Shown here one piece after another: positions 9,416-20,402 of a stretch of 64,000 nt of DNA. The stretch covers positions 188,735,201-188,799,200 of the forward strand of contig NC_080672.1 in assembly GCF_030247195.1 (NCBI RefSeq), given 5' to 3'. The position numbers and the translations under genes were made by a program. The notes beneath the pieces are model-generated. The model did no database searches and was not told the DNA's origin. It saw only the letters and a list, made by a program, of their open reading frames with translations. This stretch comes from Topomyia yanbarensis. Taxonomy: Eukaryota; Arthropoda; Insecta; Diptera; Culicidae. The stretch's first letter is position 1, and the number at the start of each line of letters is the position of its first letter.

Positions 9416-9690
9416 TCAACTTCCAAATCCATACAAAGTGCGTCCCTGCCGCTTCATAGTATAGACGACATTCATTGCGGTTTTGCGCTTGGCGTGTTCA
9501 GTGTAGGTCACGACATCTCGGATGACATTTTCCTGCACACCATCAGCATTCGTAGATTAAATCGGAGATGCATTTTACACCACCACGACGAGCCAGACGC
9601 CGAATGGCGGATTTGGTGATACCCTGGATTTTATCACGAAGAACCTTGTGATGACGCTTGGTACGGGAACGCAAACATGATACCGCTCAT
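9416..9690 (-). pseudogene. Histone H4 pseudogene, copy B
   Basis: Same structure and same internal gap as copy [31 protein letters not shown]; then [18 protein letters not shown] and the [12 protein letters not shown] end. It shares copy A's defects, so the gene was already dead before the duplication. Point differences mean the two have since diverged. Confidence 0.92.
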
Positions 9691-9765
9691 TGTACCGTCC
9701 GGACGAGCATGTTGCTCGTGTGGTAAGCGAGCACCCACTGATACAAAACAAGCTCGCATGACCTG

Positions 9766-9774
9766 TATATATAA
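9766..9774 (-). promoter_or_regulatory. TATA box of H4 copy B
   Basis: TTATATATAC on the minus strand, same spacing to the H4 start as in copy A. Confidence 0.65.
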
Positions 9775-10036
9775 CATTCCCGTATGTAATGCAACGCTTA
9801 CATGCTCCTTTTTGACGGCTCTGCGTGAGATATGCTTGCAAATTGCGCATTTTCCTCGCTGTTTTCGAAGGATTTTCTAAAAATCCTTGTTTTGGGTTAT
9901 TTATTGTAGTCGCACTAATTCCGAAATTTAATACGAAATACGTGCATGCATTCGATCAGATAGTGCAAAAATATTGCGATTTCGATCAGTAGGACGGAAG
10001 ATATTCGCATTTCAAACCTGGGAAAATTTCTCAACT

Positions 10037-10980
10037 TGGTACCGTGATACCGGTACTGAACAAAAGCCAGTACCGGTATTTTCGGTACCATTCAATTTTT
10101 TATGACAAATATGTTAACTCTGCAGGGGGATCTGATTCAAAATATCGGTCTGCAAGTTAACGTTTAATTATATTAATTTGCCTTCTAGATAAATTGTTGA
10201 GATAACACCTTTGTGTGGGAATGCCCCATCATCATAATAATTCTAGAAATTAAAGTTTTATTAGCGACATTCTGATTGGTTTCCATTATTCACTGGGTGG
10301 CGCGTAATAAAACTATAGTCTAAGTCATGTCTGTATTTGGTTTGCTCTTAAACCTTTATCTATAAAAGAACGAACAGCGATTTAGTAGCTAACAGTTTTA
10401 GACGTGGTGAACTGCTTCAAATGGGGCGATTTGTAATTATTGGTGATCGGAAAATTCAGCAAAACTCCATAGTTTACAGAAAAGCAAGGAGCTTTGATAT
10501 GCATTAGAGAATAGTAGGCAAACGACTTTAAGGTTGGAACCAATTTTCAGAAAAAACAAGAGAGGAAATGCGATTAACCTGCTCGGATTTACTGCCATTC
10601 TCGCTTTGATTTACTGTTGTTAATAGGGTTTCATATACATTTACCATCTGTTCAAATCGACGAAAGTCGCACCACTTAGCAGTTATTGATTTCAAAGTGG
10701 CCTAGATTTCGAAATAAAAGAAGGTGCCCTATATGAATAATATCTTCTGTGAAATAAGTCTTGCCATTCCGAAGCAATTAAAAACAATAAATATGTTTTT
10801 TTGATCAGTTCAAATCAATCACCTGAGAATAAGATCATCAGTTTGAGCATTCAATTTCAGTTTGAAGCTTTTTTCGAATTTTTAAAAAAATATTCGAGTA
10901 CCGGTACTACCGGTACTGAGGGCTTCTGTACCGTAGTACCGGTTCTCGCTAAAAGGGTCGGTACTGCGAACCCTATTTGC
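10037..10980. mobile_element. Element with GTACCGG-rich ends (DNA transposon-like)
   Basis: Clusters of the palindromic words GTACCGGTA / TACCGGTAC occur at 10037-10105 and again at 10895-10970, enclosing about 800 bp of AT-rich non-coding DNA. Subterminal short palindromes of this kind are seen in hAT-type elements. I cannot see clean terminal repeats or a target duplication, so the exact ends and class are uncertain. Confidence 0.45.
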
Positions 10981-13180
10981 ACTACTTGCCCAACATTTCA
11001 ATGCGATGTGTCAATCTGTTGGAATGGATCATTTCAAAGCACTACGAAATCAACAGCAAATCACTTCCATTTGAAATGTGTTGCACATTGTTTCTAATAG
11101 ATCTTGCATTTAACTATATACGTATTCCTTACGGTATATCCCATTATGGATTACCCGAGAACAAATAATTGAATAATAAATTAACCACAAGTAAAATATA
11201 CAATACTCACTTCTACATTACTTTGGAAATGCAAGTTTTCCATTTTTGCGCTATTTCCGAGCATACATGTTTTGACACTTTTGACATTTGTAATTAAAGA
11301 TGGAACCACTCAAATTGAATAGATTAATACAGTGGTGCGAATTCAACGGATATTCATTTCAATTTAGAGATCATTTCTATTAAATAGCTTTCAAGGACTA
11401 GGTCATTCTGATACGAATTATAAATCCTTAGAAAATCAATGCTAAATCACTTCAATTGTTAGTGATACATGATAAACTGATTCAAGTGCAATATCATTTG
11501 AATTAGACGTGACAATTTTTTACCACGTGGGATCACTGGATGTTTTTATTTTGTTTTGGTTCTGTATTTGCACAGAACTTCTATACGTTTCATATCAATG
11601 GGTTTGTTCCAGTTCACACTTCTTGCTTCTGGTTCCTCTCAGTCCGAGGCCGGTGGAGGAAAAAGAGAGGAACAGAATAAAGAAACGGTTTTCTCCCTCC
11701 TAGGCGTGTTTCGAAATTCAACATTGCTCAACAATTGGTCATCGATGACCAAATTGTTGAGTTAAACATGGCCGCCGCTATTTTTTTGGTGAGCAAAAGA
11801 GAAAGTTTTGCTCTGTTGTGATACAAAACTTCGGATGCAACATTGCACGTTGGAGAGATGCGACACCCATTCCCCTCTCGCTGCTGAGCGGCAAAGAGAA
11901 ACTAAAATAAGCTGGTACCAGTGATGCCACATTTTATATTATTTACCGGGAATAAAAAAATCGCACTACTTTTTCAGAAAATTTGCACCGAAATTTACAG
12001 CAATAAGTTAATGCGAACGTTTTGCTAGTTGAATAATATTTGGTTAGTTTGGGTGTTTTATACATCAACCTTTCCAATCTCGCTTTATTTTTCCGTCAAT
12101 AATAAATAAAAAACACTGAGTTCTTAGTGCAAAAATCATTTGTTCTATTGTTAAGGTTTCAATAATAAGTTCTTTCGCTAACAAATCATTTGTTTGGAGT
12201 AGTCAAATTACAAAATATATTTGTATTACACACCAAAGAAAAACAATTTCCGTAAATTTATATATCCTATATACACTTTCTCAATATTACTAGGTATTAG
12301 AAATGTCAAATAAAACTATTGTTTTACCATTTTATCTCCAAAAATATGTACCATGCTGTAGTTTCCTTAGACATCATTTTAATCTGTACCTATACAATTC
12401 AAATAATCTGCAGCTTTATAGAAACATCTGTACTTTTGGTAGCACTGCGCGGTACGCATACAGATCTGTCAATCGCGCTTCTCATTCGTTCTTGAAAATT
12501 GATGGTGGCGGCATGCAGTCGGCTGAAATAAATTCCCATTCTCACAACATGTGGTCGGCTCCCAGACATGCTATCTCTTTCGCTTCTTTTACTTGTTGTA
12601 TAAGCTTCTTTCAAGAATGCGTGTACCACCGTCAACGAAGTTTTGGCGTCAGTGTGCTCTTGGGCTCGCATCTGGTAGGATGCTTGCTAATTGATGTGCG
12701 CAGTTGTATGATAAATAGGGCATTCAAGTTTTCATTGCGCTCAAATACAGTTTTTCACTATTCTCGGGTTATTTTTGCTATTATCAGTTTCTCGGTGATG
12801 GTTTGGCCGATTATCACAAATGCCTCAAATTAAAGGTATGTTTTCCTGCTACGAAATTTCGTACGGATCCGTTGTATGGTTCCGGAAATATAAACTGTTA
12901 ATCGTCCGGTCACATGAAATTCCCATAGAAGAAGGAACTAAAAAATTGTAAGAAATCGAATTTGAATTTGGGATGACAAATATCTTTAAAATGCATGAAA
13001 CATCGAGATTTTAACCAAACCATTTTTGGTGTTTAGATCATATGGGCATCCTTCAAGACGACCAAACTCAAACCGCTGATTACTGGTTCAAGTTATCGAT
13101 TTGGTCTTTTCTTTTACAAAATTTTTGAACTCGAATATTGATTTCTTGTATATAGTTGTCATGTCATGTATAATGAAAAT
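10981..13180. other. Non-coding stretch, no gene recognised
   Basis: Contains a small palindrome around 11727-11762 and a region at 12840-13170 related to the tail of the GGCCCGGAGGGCC-family element (compare 39800-39950). The open frame at 12303-12833 has no recognisable domain or codon signature and I do not call it a gene. Confidence 0.55.
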
Positions 13181-13599
13181 ATATTACACTAAGGTTTTTT
13201 TACGCGGGGGATACGTACCGCGTTAATTGGAAAATCCGCGTAAAAAGCCGCGTTAATTAGAAAATCCTCGTAAAAAAACCGCGTTAATTCGAAAGTTCGC
13301 CTAAAAAAACTCTCAACACAAGACTTAGAATATTTTTAAAAGTTTTTTTTGCACGGATTTCGCAATTAATACGGTTTTTGCAAAAATAAGTCCTTTTGAA
13401 TGCAAAAGACTTAGACTTTTTCCTACAAAAATGCTGAGTTCTTTTAAATCCAAAGAACTTAGAAGAATTTTGGCAGTTTTTTTGCGCGGATTTCGCAATT
13501 ATCTCGTTTTTTGCAAAAAAATATGCCTAGTCCTTTTGACTGCAACAGACTTAGAAGATTTTCGGAAAGATGGAAGAGACGGGTCTGGACTCCTTATGT

Positions 13600-14120
13600 C
13601 CCGCACCTCAACAATATGGGTATTTTTTGAATGATCTTGACGAGTAGGTGCCAGAAATTGATTTTTGGTGTTATTTTGAAATCCAAGATGGCGACTTCCG
13701 GTTTAGCGAAATTCTCTACAATCCATGCAATATGGGTATTGTCGGAATAGTCTTGACGAGTAGGTGCCAGAAATGTATGTTTGACGGCATTTTGAAATCC
13801 AAAATGGCGACTTCCGGTTTGGCGAAATTCGTTATAACCCAATAAATATGTGTATTTTCGGAATGGTGTTAACGAGCAGGTGCCAGGAATAAATAAATAA
13901 ATAAATCAGCCTCTTCAGCCCAAGGTTGTCCATAAAAAATTGATTTTGGAGGCCATTTTGAAATCCAAGATGGTGATTTCCGGCTTAGCGAGATTCTCTA
14001 TAACTTAACCAATATGAATATTTTCGGAATGGTTTTTGACGAGCAGGAGACAAATGTCGATGTTTGACGTCATTTTGAAATTTTAGATGGCGACTTCCGG
14101 TTAACCGAAATTCCTGAATG
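13600..14120. repeat. ~116-bp satellite, 4 diverged units
   Basis: The words ccaagatggcgacttccgg and atatgggtattttcgg recur about every 115-120 bp. The same satellite is at 15100-15380, 21390-21510 and 50465-51370. Confidence 0.8.
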
Positions 14121-14297
14121 GAAAATCTGGGCGATCATCCAAAACATCCTCGAATATAAGATCTAATCATAAACCAGCGAAATGTAAAATATTTTTATGT
14201 GTGCATCCTGAAGAGTGCGGTGAGAATGGAAATGAGAGAAGAAAGAGATGTATGTAATGTGAGTTGGGGGTTTTAATTGATTCAAATTAAACACATT

Positions 14298-15050
14298 GGG
14301 GGTCATGCATAAATGACGTAGCATTTTAGGGGGTAGGGGGGGTATACAAAATTTGTGACGAAGTGTGACGAGGGGGAGGGTAGGGTCAGAAGTTGTGCGA
14401 CGTAGCATTAAGTTTAAATTTTTTAACGGGCATCAAAACCCATTAATTAGAGAAAACAATCTAATGTTCCTCCATTCCTAAGTTGCTTTTCACGCAGTTT
14501 TTCATTTTGTAAATTTTATTGTTCGAGAAAAGGCAGGCTCGCGGAGAAAAGGAAAGATTTTTCATGCGGATTTAAATTAAATCCACATTAGTTAGCTAAT
14601 ATTGCTAACTAGTAGACTTATTTTGGTAGCTGAATTAAATTTTCTTTCGGATTCAAAGAAAATTTAGTAATTTAGTTGAGCTTATGCTTCCTAAAATCGT
14701 TGGCAGCTGCAGGATTGTGAACTTCTCTTCATGCTTTATGACATGTAAAATTCTAAACAAAACTATCCACACTATATATGTCATGAAATGGGCTTCTTTT
14801 GTAGGCAATTTGCTGTTATAATGAAAATGTTGATAAAAGTCGTCAAACATTTTGTAAGGACATATATTTAAAAGAATTGAAAAACATATGTAATTTTTTC
14901 ATGTCCCGGTCGCGTTGGGTGGGGGGAGGGTTTGGGAAATGCTACGTCATTTACAAGGAGGAGGTTAGAATTTTGTGACCAAATGCTACGAGGGGGGAGG
15001 GAGGGGTCGAAAATCGCCAGAAGAAAGCTACGTCATTTGTGTACGGCCCC
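14298..15050. mobile_element. MITE-like element with GGGGxC...TGACGTAGC termini
   Basis: The left end GGGGTCATGCATAAATGACG and the right end, whose complement is GGGGCCGTACACAAATGACG, are near-inverted repeats. They enclose G-rich subterminal blocks (agggggtaggg) and a non-coding core. It is nested between the arms of the 13.2-15.6 kb element. A related piece is at 37700-37920. Confidence 0.65.
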
Positions 15051-15600
15051 TTGCTAAAATTCAAGTAAATTCAACTGCTTAATTAAAGCTATTTGTACAT
15101 CCCATACTGATTGGGTTATAGCGAATTTCGCTAAACCAGAAGTCGCTATCTTATAGCGTTTTCGTTTTTTCTTGGTTCTACCCCGGTGTAGTGCAAAGAA
15201 AGGGATAGACTGATTACACCCAAGTTTGTATGAGTGTAGCACCGACTACACCGGTGTAGTGCACTGTCAAAAACGAATATGCCATTAGATTTAAAAATGG
15301 CGTCAAAATCAATTTCTGGTACCTACTTCAAGACCATTCCGAAAATATCCATATTGTTGAAGTGCGGGCCATAAGGAATCTTCCAGACCCGCGTCTTCCA
15401 GCTTTCTGAAAATCTTCTAAGTCTTTTGCATTTAAAAGGACTTAGAATATTTTTTTGAAAAAAAAACCGTGTTAATTTCGAAATCCACGCAAAAAATAAG
15501 CTGCCAAAATTCTTCTAAGTTCTTTGCATTTCAAATTCAATTATTTTTCAGAAAAACATCTAAGTCTTTTGCATTAAAAAAAGGAAATTTATTCATTTCA

Positions 15601-16269
15601 ACTACCATCAAAGGCATTTTGAACATCATTCTTCATTAGATGCACAATATATGTACCTATGTGAAAAATTGGTGCGAGTATTACGTACTACTATTGCACT
15701 GGCGGATCGCATTCATTGCAATTGAGTGAGTTTCAGGCAACCTATATTTTAACTAAAGATTAGGACAAATCAGACTTAAGTCCACGCTGGCACGTAGCCA
15801 GAGGGAAGGAGGGGGAGTCTAAACGGTAACTCCGCTCCCCCACCACATTTTCGCAAATAATGATAAATGATCACAAATAAAAAAAATAATAATTCCAAAC
15901 AAGCGTGTTTTCAAATTGATGTGAAAATGATATAGAATAAATTTAATAGTAGATTGAGCATTGGCAAAATCGAATTCTCACATTGGCGATCCTGCCGGTT
16001 ATTGTAAAAAGAATCCAGTTAGAATCCCCCACGCGGTTAAATCAAGTAAGGAAAGAGTGAAAGCGTGTAAACTGAAAGGCTTCCCAAAAACAATATGGCG
16101 ACTCGAAAGACCATTGAAAAGAATTGTGAAAGCGTGTAAACCACGTGCCTTTTCATACTAGCAAAATTGCTGCTTGGTCGCCTGTCATGAAAAATGGCTG
16201 CTTTGTAGCCTGCAAAGAAAAAACTCAGCAGCCGCATGCATATATTATATTTCGCAAAAATCGCCTTAA
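15601..16269. other. Spacer, nothing recognised
   Basis: A short internal duplication (gtgaaagcgtgtaaac at about 16056 and 16126) is the only structure noted. Confidence 0.5.
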
Positions 16270-16800
16270 GGGCCATCCATATACCACGTGGACAATTTAG
16301 GAAAGGGTAGAGGACACGAGAAAGTCCATGCTTGTCCATTGGGATGGGGGTGGGGGTATGGGTAATGTCCACGTCGTCATATTTTTGTCTTTTATATAAA
16401 AATGAAACAAATTTGTATTGTCATTGGTGTGAGCGGTTATATTCAATTTTTTTCAAGATTTTTAAATAGTCCAAGTGCTTATAACAGCATAGTATATGCG
16501 TGTGCATCACGTGTGAAAATTGAAAACATCTATGAATACTATCATCGAAAAAATCATAAGAACTCGCACGAAAAAGAATCAGAATTTTTTATCTGGGGTA
16601 ACTGCTCCCTAATTCATCTTAGCACCTCTATTCATCTCACCTATTTGAACACATTAGTTAGAGCAGTATCTGCTATCTCTATTCAACGCATTAGCTCAAA
16701 TGGTAGGATGAATAAGGGTACGTTGTGCTCGACTTTTCGCTTCGCTCAAACGCGAGTATTTTACATTTCCCAGGAAATTTTTTTAAACTGTACTGCTTCT

Positions 16801-16896
16801 TAGGAACGAAGCAAAGATGATGATACCTATTTAAGCGCAATCCACTAACTCTAAGTCGAGTTATCAGCGAAATAGTGTGATATCCTGACTAATGAG
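16801..16896. repeat. 96-bp target-site duplication, left copy
   Basis: The bases from taggaacgaag to ctaatgag are identical to 20307-20402. The pair brackets the LINE, so it is read as the target duplication made at insertion. Confidence 0.9.
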
Positions 16897-19800
16897 GCAG
16901 CTCAGACATCAATCTGAGAGGCTCTGAACTGATGGAGTACATAAGTAGTACAAATCTCCATATTCTGAATGTGGGAAACCGACCAACTTTTGCGAGGTCT
17001 GGGAGGGAGGAGGTGTTAGACATAACACTTTGCTCTGATAGAATTTTGCATGAACTGGGAAATTGGCAGGTTCCAAATGAAACTGAACCGTCTCTATCCG
17101 ATCATAAATATATATTTTTCGAGCATTTTGATGTCACCTTCAATGTGGTGACATATCGTAATCCTAAATCTACAAACTGGGACCTCTTTTTGGAAAACTT
17201 GGCGACTAAATTTCATGGATATTTTCCAACAATTAGTCAATTAGACGACTTAGATGACATCGTGGATACGACAAACTCATTCATATTAGCATCCTACGAA
17301 GAAGCTTGTCCACTTCGTACTGTTAAATCGACTAGGGGAACCCCTTGGTGGAGGGCTGAGCTTGATAGAATGAAGAAGGTTATGAGAAGAGCTTGGAACC
17401 GGCGTCAGCGTGATGACTCCAGGGCTTTCAGGTCAGCTCGTAGTGCATATAAGAAATGTCTTAGATCTGCAGAACGGGCTGGCTGGCAAAGCCTATGCAC
17501 TAATGTCTCTAGTCTGAACGAGGCTAGCAGATTAAATAAAATTCTCTCCAAATCGAATGATTTTCAGATGAACTCCTTGAAAACCAGAGATGGTGTTTAT
17601 GTGACAGACGAAAAAGATGTTCTTAATTGTCTCTTCGACACACACTTTCCAGGTTGTATCGATCCGGAGTTGATCAATGTTCACAGATCTCATTCTGGTG
17701 ATTCGGACACGTGGGCGTTAGCACGCACATTGGTTTCCACTGAATCGGTCAAGTGGGCAGTTGACAGCTTTGCTCCATACAAATCACCCGGAAAAGATGG
17801 AATACTTCCCGTGCTACTGCAAAAGGGATTTGATATTCTTAAACATGTCTTGAAAAAGATTTTGCTTTCCAGTCTTGCTACCGGGTATATCCCGAAAGCA
17901 TGGCGAGAAATAACTGTTAGATTTATTCCCAAAGGGGGGCGCTCAAGCTATGAAGAAGCCAAGAGTTTTAGGCCTATCAGCTTAAGTTCTTTTCTTCTGA
18001 AAGCTTTGGAACGGATAATCGATCATCACGTCAGGAACGTTAGTTTAGTTGAATATCCACTGCACAAAATGCAACATGCATATCAGTGTGGGAAATCCAC
18101 GATCACTCTGCTTCACGATGTTGTTTACAACATTGAGAAAGCCTTCTCGCTCAAGCAATCTAGCTTGGGTGTATTCCTAGATATTGAGGGTGCTTTTGAC
18201 AATGTGTCCTTCCAGTCTATTCTGGAAGCGACGCGCGGTCATGGGATACCTGCATGTATCTCAGGTTGGATAAACGCAATGCTTAGTAACCGCATACTTT
18301 GCTCGTCACTGCGACAGGCTGAGATACGGAAGTTGAGTATTTGCGGTTGTCCTCAGGGCGGCGTTCTGTCACCTTTGTTATGGAACTTAGTAGCTGACGG
18401 CTTGTTGAAGAAACTCAATGAGCTTGGATTTCCAACCTACGGATTTGCTGACGATTACCAAATACTAATTACTGGATTTTGCATCGGAACAATCTTTGAC
18501 TTGATGCAACAGGCTTTAAGAGCTGTCGAACAGTGGTGTCGACAAGTTAAACTATCAGTTAACCCAAGCAAAACTTCAATGGTTCTTTTCACGAAGAAGC
18601 GAATAACAACCGGGGTTCGTCCCTTGCAGTTCTTTGATTCTGAGCTGCTGTGTGCAGATCAAGTCAAATACGTTGGAGTCATATTGGATTCCAAACTGAA
18701 TTGGTCTGCTCACATTGAGTTCAGAGTCAAGAAAGCGTGCATGGCCTTCGGGCAGTGCAGACGAACTTTTGGAAAGACCTGGGGTCTCAAACCTAAATAC
18801 ATCTTTTGGATTTACACGACAATTGTACGTCCAATACTGTCATACGGATGCCTTGTGTGGTGGCAGAGGGGAGGGGTGGTGACAGTCCAGTCAAAGCTAA
18901 ACCATCTGCAAAGAATGGCGCTCATGGCGTTGACTGGTGCTTTCACCACGACTCCGACTGCTGCTCTTGAGGCACTTCTAAATATCAAACCATTACACAT
19001 ACACTTAAAACAAGAAGCACTATCATGTGCATACAGACTACAGGTTACTGGGCTTTGGAACAGTAATCATGTTGATCTTGCTACCAGTCATACACGATTG
19101 TGGTCACAAATGGTTACATGGGGTGAAGATATTCTTGCTCCCAGCGATATTACACTCACTTGTAGTTTTCCTTACAGGACATTCCATGTTAAGATTCCCT
19201 CTCGAGAGGAGTGGTTGTCTGGCTTTATGGAAAGACAACAACAAACGCAAGTGGTTTGTTACACTGACGGTTCTCTGATGGAGGGACGTGCTGGTGCTGG
19301 TGTCTACTGTCGTGAAATGAGACTGGAACAATCTCACTCACTAGGTAGATACTGTACTGTATTCCAAGCAGAAATCTTTGAGATTATGTGCAGGGTGCAA
19401 TCGGCCCTTCAACTGAGTTTGTCCGGCAGAGTTATAAACTTCTGCTCCGATAGTCAGGCTGCAATCAAGGCCCTTAGCTCACACAAATCCCGGTCCAAGC
19501 TAGTGATCGCGTGCCGAACCCAAATCGAAGAACTAAGCATTGTCAACACTATCTACCTTGTCTGGGTGCCCGGACATTGCGGTATTACTGGAAATGAATG
19601 GGCTGACGAATTGGCCAGGGCAGGTTCAGCGATTGACTTCGTTGGTCCTGAGCCCGCGCTGCCAATTTCGACAAGTTGGATAAGGGAAAAAATACGGTCC
19701 TGGGCTTCGTCCGAGCACCGCAATTATTGGAGAAATCTACAAACGTGTCGCCAAACAAAGGCGTTTCTAGAACAACCATGCCCAGTGGTTTCGAAAAATC

Positions 19801-20306
19801 TCTTACATTTTTCGAAGCTCCACTGCGGCATGCTGACCAGGGCTTTAACCGGCCACTGCAAACTCAATTATCACATGGCAACTATTCAGCGCGCTGAGTC
19901 TTTGTCATGTGATCTTTGTGAATCCGACTACGGAACTTCATATCATCTGAAATGCAACTGCCCAGCGCTAGCGCAATTGCGATTACGAGTCTTCAGCCGT
20001 CCTTATATAGACGAAACCATGTTTGGTCGACTGAAACTCAGAGACATACTAAAGTTTCTTATCCAATGTGGTAAAGAGCTTTAGGCTTATTCGCAGGCAA
20101 GTTGAACTACTTGTGAGTTTAATTTACCTGTTGTTTATTTTTTGTTTTGTGCTGTTTCTCCCACCCTTCCAAGTCTACTTCCCCACACCTCCTTGTCCTT
20201 TCCTTCCGCTCAGGAAATGATGAAAACACACGGCAAGGCACAAATCCCCGACTATGTACGGGGAACGTGCCATTTGAGCCAATATATTCTGATTCCTGAT
20301 TCCTGA
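16897..20306 (+). mobile_element. 5'-truncated LOA-like LINE
   Basis: A 3,410-bp insertion between two perfect 96-bp direct repeats. The 5' end falls within the apurinic endonuclease domain, so ORF1 and most of the endonuclease are missing. The 3' end is a short reiterated motif (attcctgattcctgat) instead of poly(A), as in several LOA/I-group elements. Perfect flanks and a long open frame indicate a recent insertion. Confidence 0.88.
16932..20084 (+). CDS. LINE ORF2: endonuclease C-term, reverse transcriptase, RNase H
   Basis: 1,050 residues from the first ATG, uninterrupted. Residues ~25-65 hold the end of the endonuclease (LDITLCSDR and the SDHKY triad remnant). The reverse transcriptase covers ~280-600, with GCPQGGVLSPLLWN near 475 and catalytic FADD near 505. 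The RNase H domain covers ~770-900, with YTDGS near 777, an E in FQAEIFE, SDSQAA and VPGHCGITGNEWAD. A CCHC-like knuckle (CDLCESDYGTSYHLKC) lies near 992. The protein would copy the element's RNA at a nicked target. GCPQGGVLSPLLW together with RNase H points to the LOA clade. The chosen start is only the first ATG of the truncated copy; the natural start is lost. The truncation makes it unlikely to move by itself. Confidence 0.92.
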   Translation: MEYISSTNLHILNVGNRPTFARSGREEVLDITLCSDRILHELGNWQVPNETEPSLSDHKYIFFEHFDVTFNVVTYRNPKSTNWDLFLENLATKFHGYFPTISQLDDLDDIVDTTNSFILASYEEACPLRTVKSTRGTPWWRAELDRMKKVMRRAWNRRQRDDSRAFRSARSAYKKCLRSAERAGWQSLCTNVSSLNEASRLNKILSKSNDFQMNSLKTRDGVYVTDEKDVLNCLFDTHFPGCIDPELINVHRSHSGDSDTWALARTLVSTESVKWAVDSFAPYKSPGKDGILPVLLQKGFDILKHVLKKILLSSLATGYIPKAWREITVRFIPKGGRSSYEEAKSFRPISLSSFLLKALERIIDHHVRNVSLVEYPLHKMQHAYQCGKSTITLLHDVVYNIEKAFSLKQSSLGVFLDIEGAFDNVSFQSILEATRGHGIPACISGWINAMLSNRILCSSLRQAEIRKLSICGCPQGGVLSPLLWNLVADGLLKKLNELGFPTYGFADDYQILITGFCIGTIFDLMQQALRAVEQWCRQVKLSVNPSKTSMVLFTKKRITTGVRPLQFFDSELLCADQVKYVGVILDSKLNWSAHIEFRVKKACMAFGQCRRTFGKTWGLKPKYIFWIYTTIVRPILSYGCLVWWQRGGVVTVQSKLNHLQRMALMALTGAFTTTPTAALEALLNIKPLHIHLKQEALSCAYRLQVTGLWNSNHVDLATSHTRLWSQMVTWGEDILAPSDITLTCSFPYRTFHVKIPSREEWLSGFMERQQQTQVVCYTDGSLMEGRAGAGVYCREMRLEQSHSLGRYCTVFQAEIFEIMCRVQSALQLSLSGRVINFCSDSQAAIKALSSHKSRSKLVIACRTQIEELSIVNTIYLVWVPGHCGITGNEWADELARAGSAIDFVGPEPALPISTSWIREKIRSWASSEHRNYWRNLQTCRQTKAFLEQPCPVVSKNLLHFSKLHCGMLTRALTGHCKLNYHMATIQRAESLSCDLCESDYGTSYHLKCNCPALAQLRLRVFSRPYIDETMFGRLKLRDILKFLIQCGKEL

Positions 20307-20402
20307 TAGGAACGAAGCAAAGATGATGATACCTATTTAAGCGCAATCCACTAACTCTAAGTCGAGTTATCAGCGAAATAGTGTGATATCCTGACTAATG
20401 AG
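20307..20402. repeat. 96-bp target-site duplication, right copy
   Basis: Exact repeat of 16801-16896. It follows directly after the cctgat motif that ends the LINE and is followed by atgaataaggg. Confidence 0.9.

Larger units (their letters stand above)
7891..10036. repeat. Histone segmental duplication, copy B
   Basis: Direct repeat of 1291-3463. It ends precisely at gggaaaatttctcaact, after which copy A continues gaaatttttgaaacg, whereas here a GTACCGG-rich element begins. The end of homology is therefore probably an insertion or rearrangement point. Confidence 0.9.
13186..15600. mobile_element. Inverted-repeat DNA element remnant with ACGCGGATTT ends
   Basis: It begins TACACTAAGG followed by repeats of CGCGTTAATT and ATCCGCGTAAAAA. 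The arm at about 13320-13700 (words gacttagaagatttt and agacgggtctgg) returns in reverse complement at 15290-15570. Each arm contains a unit of the 116-bp CCGGAAGTCGCCATC satellite. The right outer end is not found. No transposase is visible. Confidence 0.6.

Noticed and set aside
12303..12833. 176-codon plus-strand open frame
   Set aside because: No domain or recognisable similarity, and overlapping frames on both strands; probably chance.
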